The notes under the pieces were generated by a model. It saw nothing but the letters and a program-made list of their open reading frames with translations, did no database searches and was not told the origin of the DNA. A program made the position numbers and the translations under genes. This document shows, piece after piece, positions 63,595 to 64,000 of a stretch of 64,000 nt of DNA (its first letter is position 1; each line of letters opens with the position of its first letter). Location of the stretch: assembly GCA_041177965.1 (NCBI GenBank), contig JBEGWF010000096.1, forward strand, positions 13,313 through 77,312, given 5' to 3'. The stretch is from SXXZ01 sp041177965. GTDB lineage: Bacteria > Verrucomicrobiota > Verrucomicrobiia > Limisphaerales > UBA9464.

Positions 63595-64000
63595 CGGTGG
63601 GACATTTACTCTATCGGTACTTGTTACAAGAAAATTGTCATTTTCGGCGCTATGAAACTTTTTCCTGCGTCGACGTCGCGCATCCGACCGATGGTCGACA
63701 TGCATCGCTGACGAAGCAGGGTCCATGAATCGGGCCTCTCAGGATACCGGTGATAGGGACGCGTGCTTGGCGACCGACGGGTGCCGATGAGCGCGATCTC
63801 CCAGGGGTGCCATCGAGCGCTTCAGGGATGCCCTCCAGGACCCCTTCACAACCGACGCATCCCGGTTTCCGAAGGTGCCGGATCGCGACTGGAACGGGGC
63901 GTTCCCCTTTCGACAAAAGGCACTCGACGCTCGCGATGCGGTGGAACCGGGATCCGGAACCCGCCAAGGGACCGCCCGGGGATCCGATGAACCCATCCGT
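63595..64000. other. 406-base region upstream of the large fibronectin-type gene
   Basis: The first 60 bases are AT-rich and hold the palindromes at 63620-63645. The rest is GC-rich with short frames on both strands (63650-63967 minus, 63763-63990 plus) whose products are Arg/Pro/Ser-rich and look like shadows. No supported gene, tRNA or repeat is seen to the window edge. Confidence 0.5.
63620..63645. promoter_or_regulatory. two adjacent palindromes in an AT-rich leader
   Basis: CTTGTTACAAG (63620-63630, 5-base arms with one central base) is followed directly by GAAAAT TGTC ATTTTC (63630-63645, 6-base arms). They lie 26-51 bases before the start of the 1245-residue gene, in the most AT-rich stretch of the window. 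They could be operator sites or part of a promoter; TAGAGT on the minus strand near 63610 may be a -10 box. Confidence 0.4.

Noticed and set aside
63650..63990. Two short frames at the right edge (63650-63967 minus and 63763-63990 plus)
   Set aside because: They overlap each other, are Arg/Ser/Pro-rich and show no signal, motif or start context.

Overview
The window is a gene-dense, GC-rich bacterial chromosome segment with about 43 supported protein genes. It shows no rRNA, tRNA, CRISPR array, insertion sequence or prophage. The gene set points to the PVC superphylum, most likely Verrucomicrobiota (a Pedosphaera/Limisphaerales-like lineage). The evidence is two pseudopilins with the H-X9-DG processing-associated motif, a DUF1549/DUF1553 plus DUF1501 pair, a PVC-type dehydrogenase-like propeller, a CRTAC1-like FG-GAP/ASPIC protein, and a sigma factor fused by a 4-base overlap to a WD40 Ser/Thr kinase. 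The phylum call is inference from family content; no rRNA is present to confirm it.

Layout. 1-2300: the tail of an unknown gene, then an operon of two prohibitin-like SPFH proteins and a small two-helix membrane protein. 2440-6895: an exported amidohydrolase that converges on and overlaps ligA, then a pseudopilin. 6896-7265: a non-coding stretch with direct repeats and a nested long inverted repeat. 7266-8995: a PIG-L deacetylase and a three-cysteine LarE. 9101-14374: an ABC exporter (ATPase, duplicated FtsX permease), an AttH/CrtC-like lipocalin and a CoaB-like synthetase. 14444-22909: cca, a cupin, glmM, recQ, argS, ptsN and a membrane HExxH protease. 23082-27830: a large SNF2 ATPase, a rhodanese and trxB.

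28097-33370 is a signalling block: an orphan response regulator, an atypical ECF-like sigma factor and a 1189-residue zinc-ribbon/kinase/TM/WD40 protein. 33434-36940 is a TonB-ExbB-ExbD energising unit followed by a MidA-like methyltransferase. 37080-48213 holds serA, a Tat-exported Gfo/Idh oxidoreductase, a CBM9-like secreted protein, a second pseudopilin, an AsmA-like giant, an M20 dipeptidase and a CobW GTPase. 48349-63594 is mostly large secreted proteins: an unrecognised 714-residue protein, the DUF1553/DUF1501 pair, the dehydrogenase-like propeller, the FG-GAP/ASPIC protein and a 1245-residue fibronectin-type protein with an unusual Cys/Trp/Pro knot.

Regulatory features. Several upstream regions share a promoter-like pattern, TTGnC(C/G), 16-18 bases, then TAnnnT. 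Shine-Dalgarno motifs are mostly absent and leaders are pyrimidine-rich. Some predicted transcription starts lie only a few bases before the start codon. Terminator hairpins lack T-tracts.
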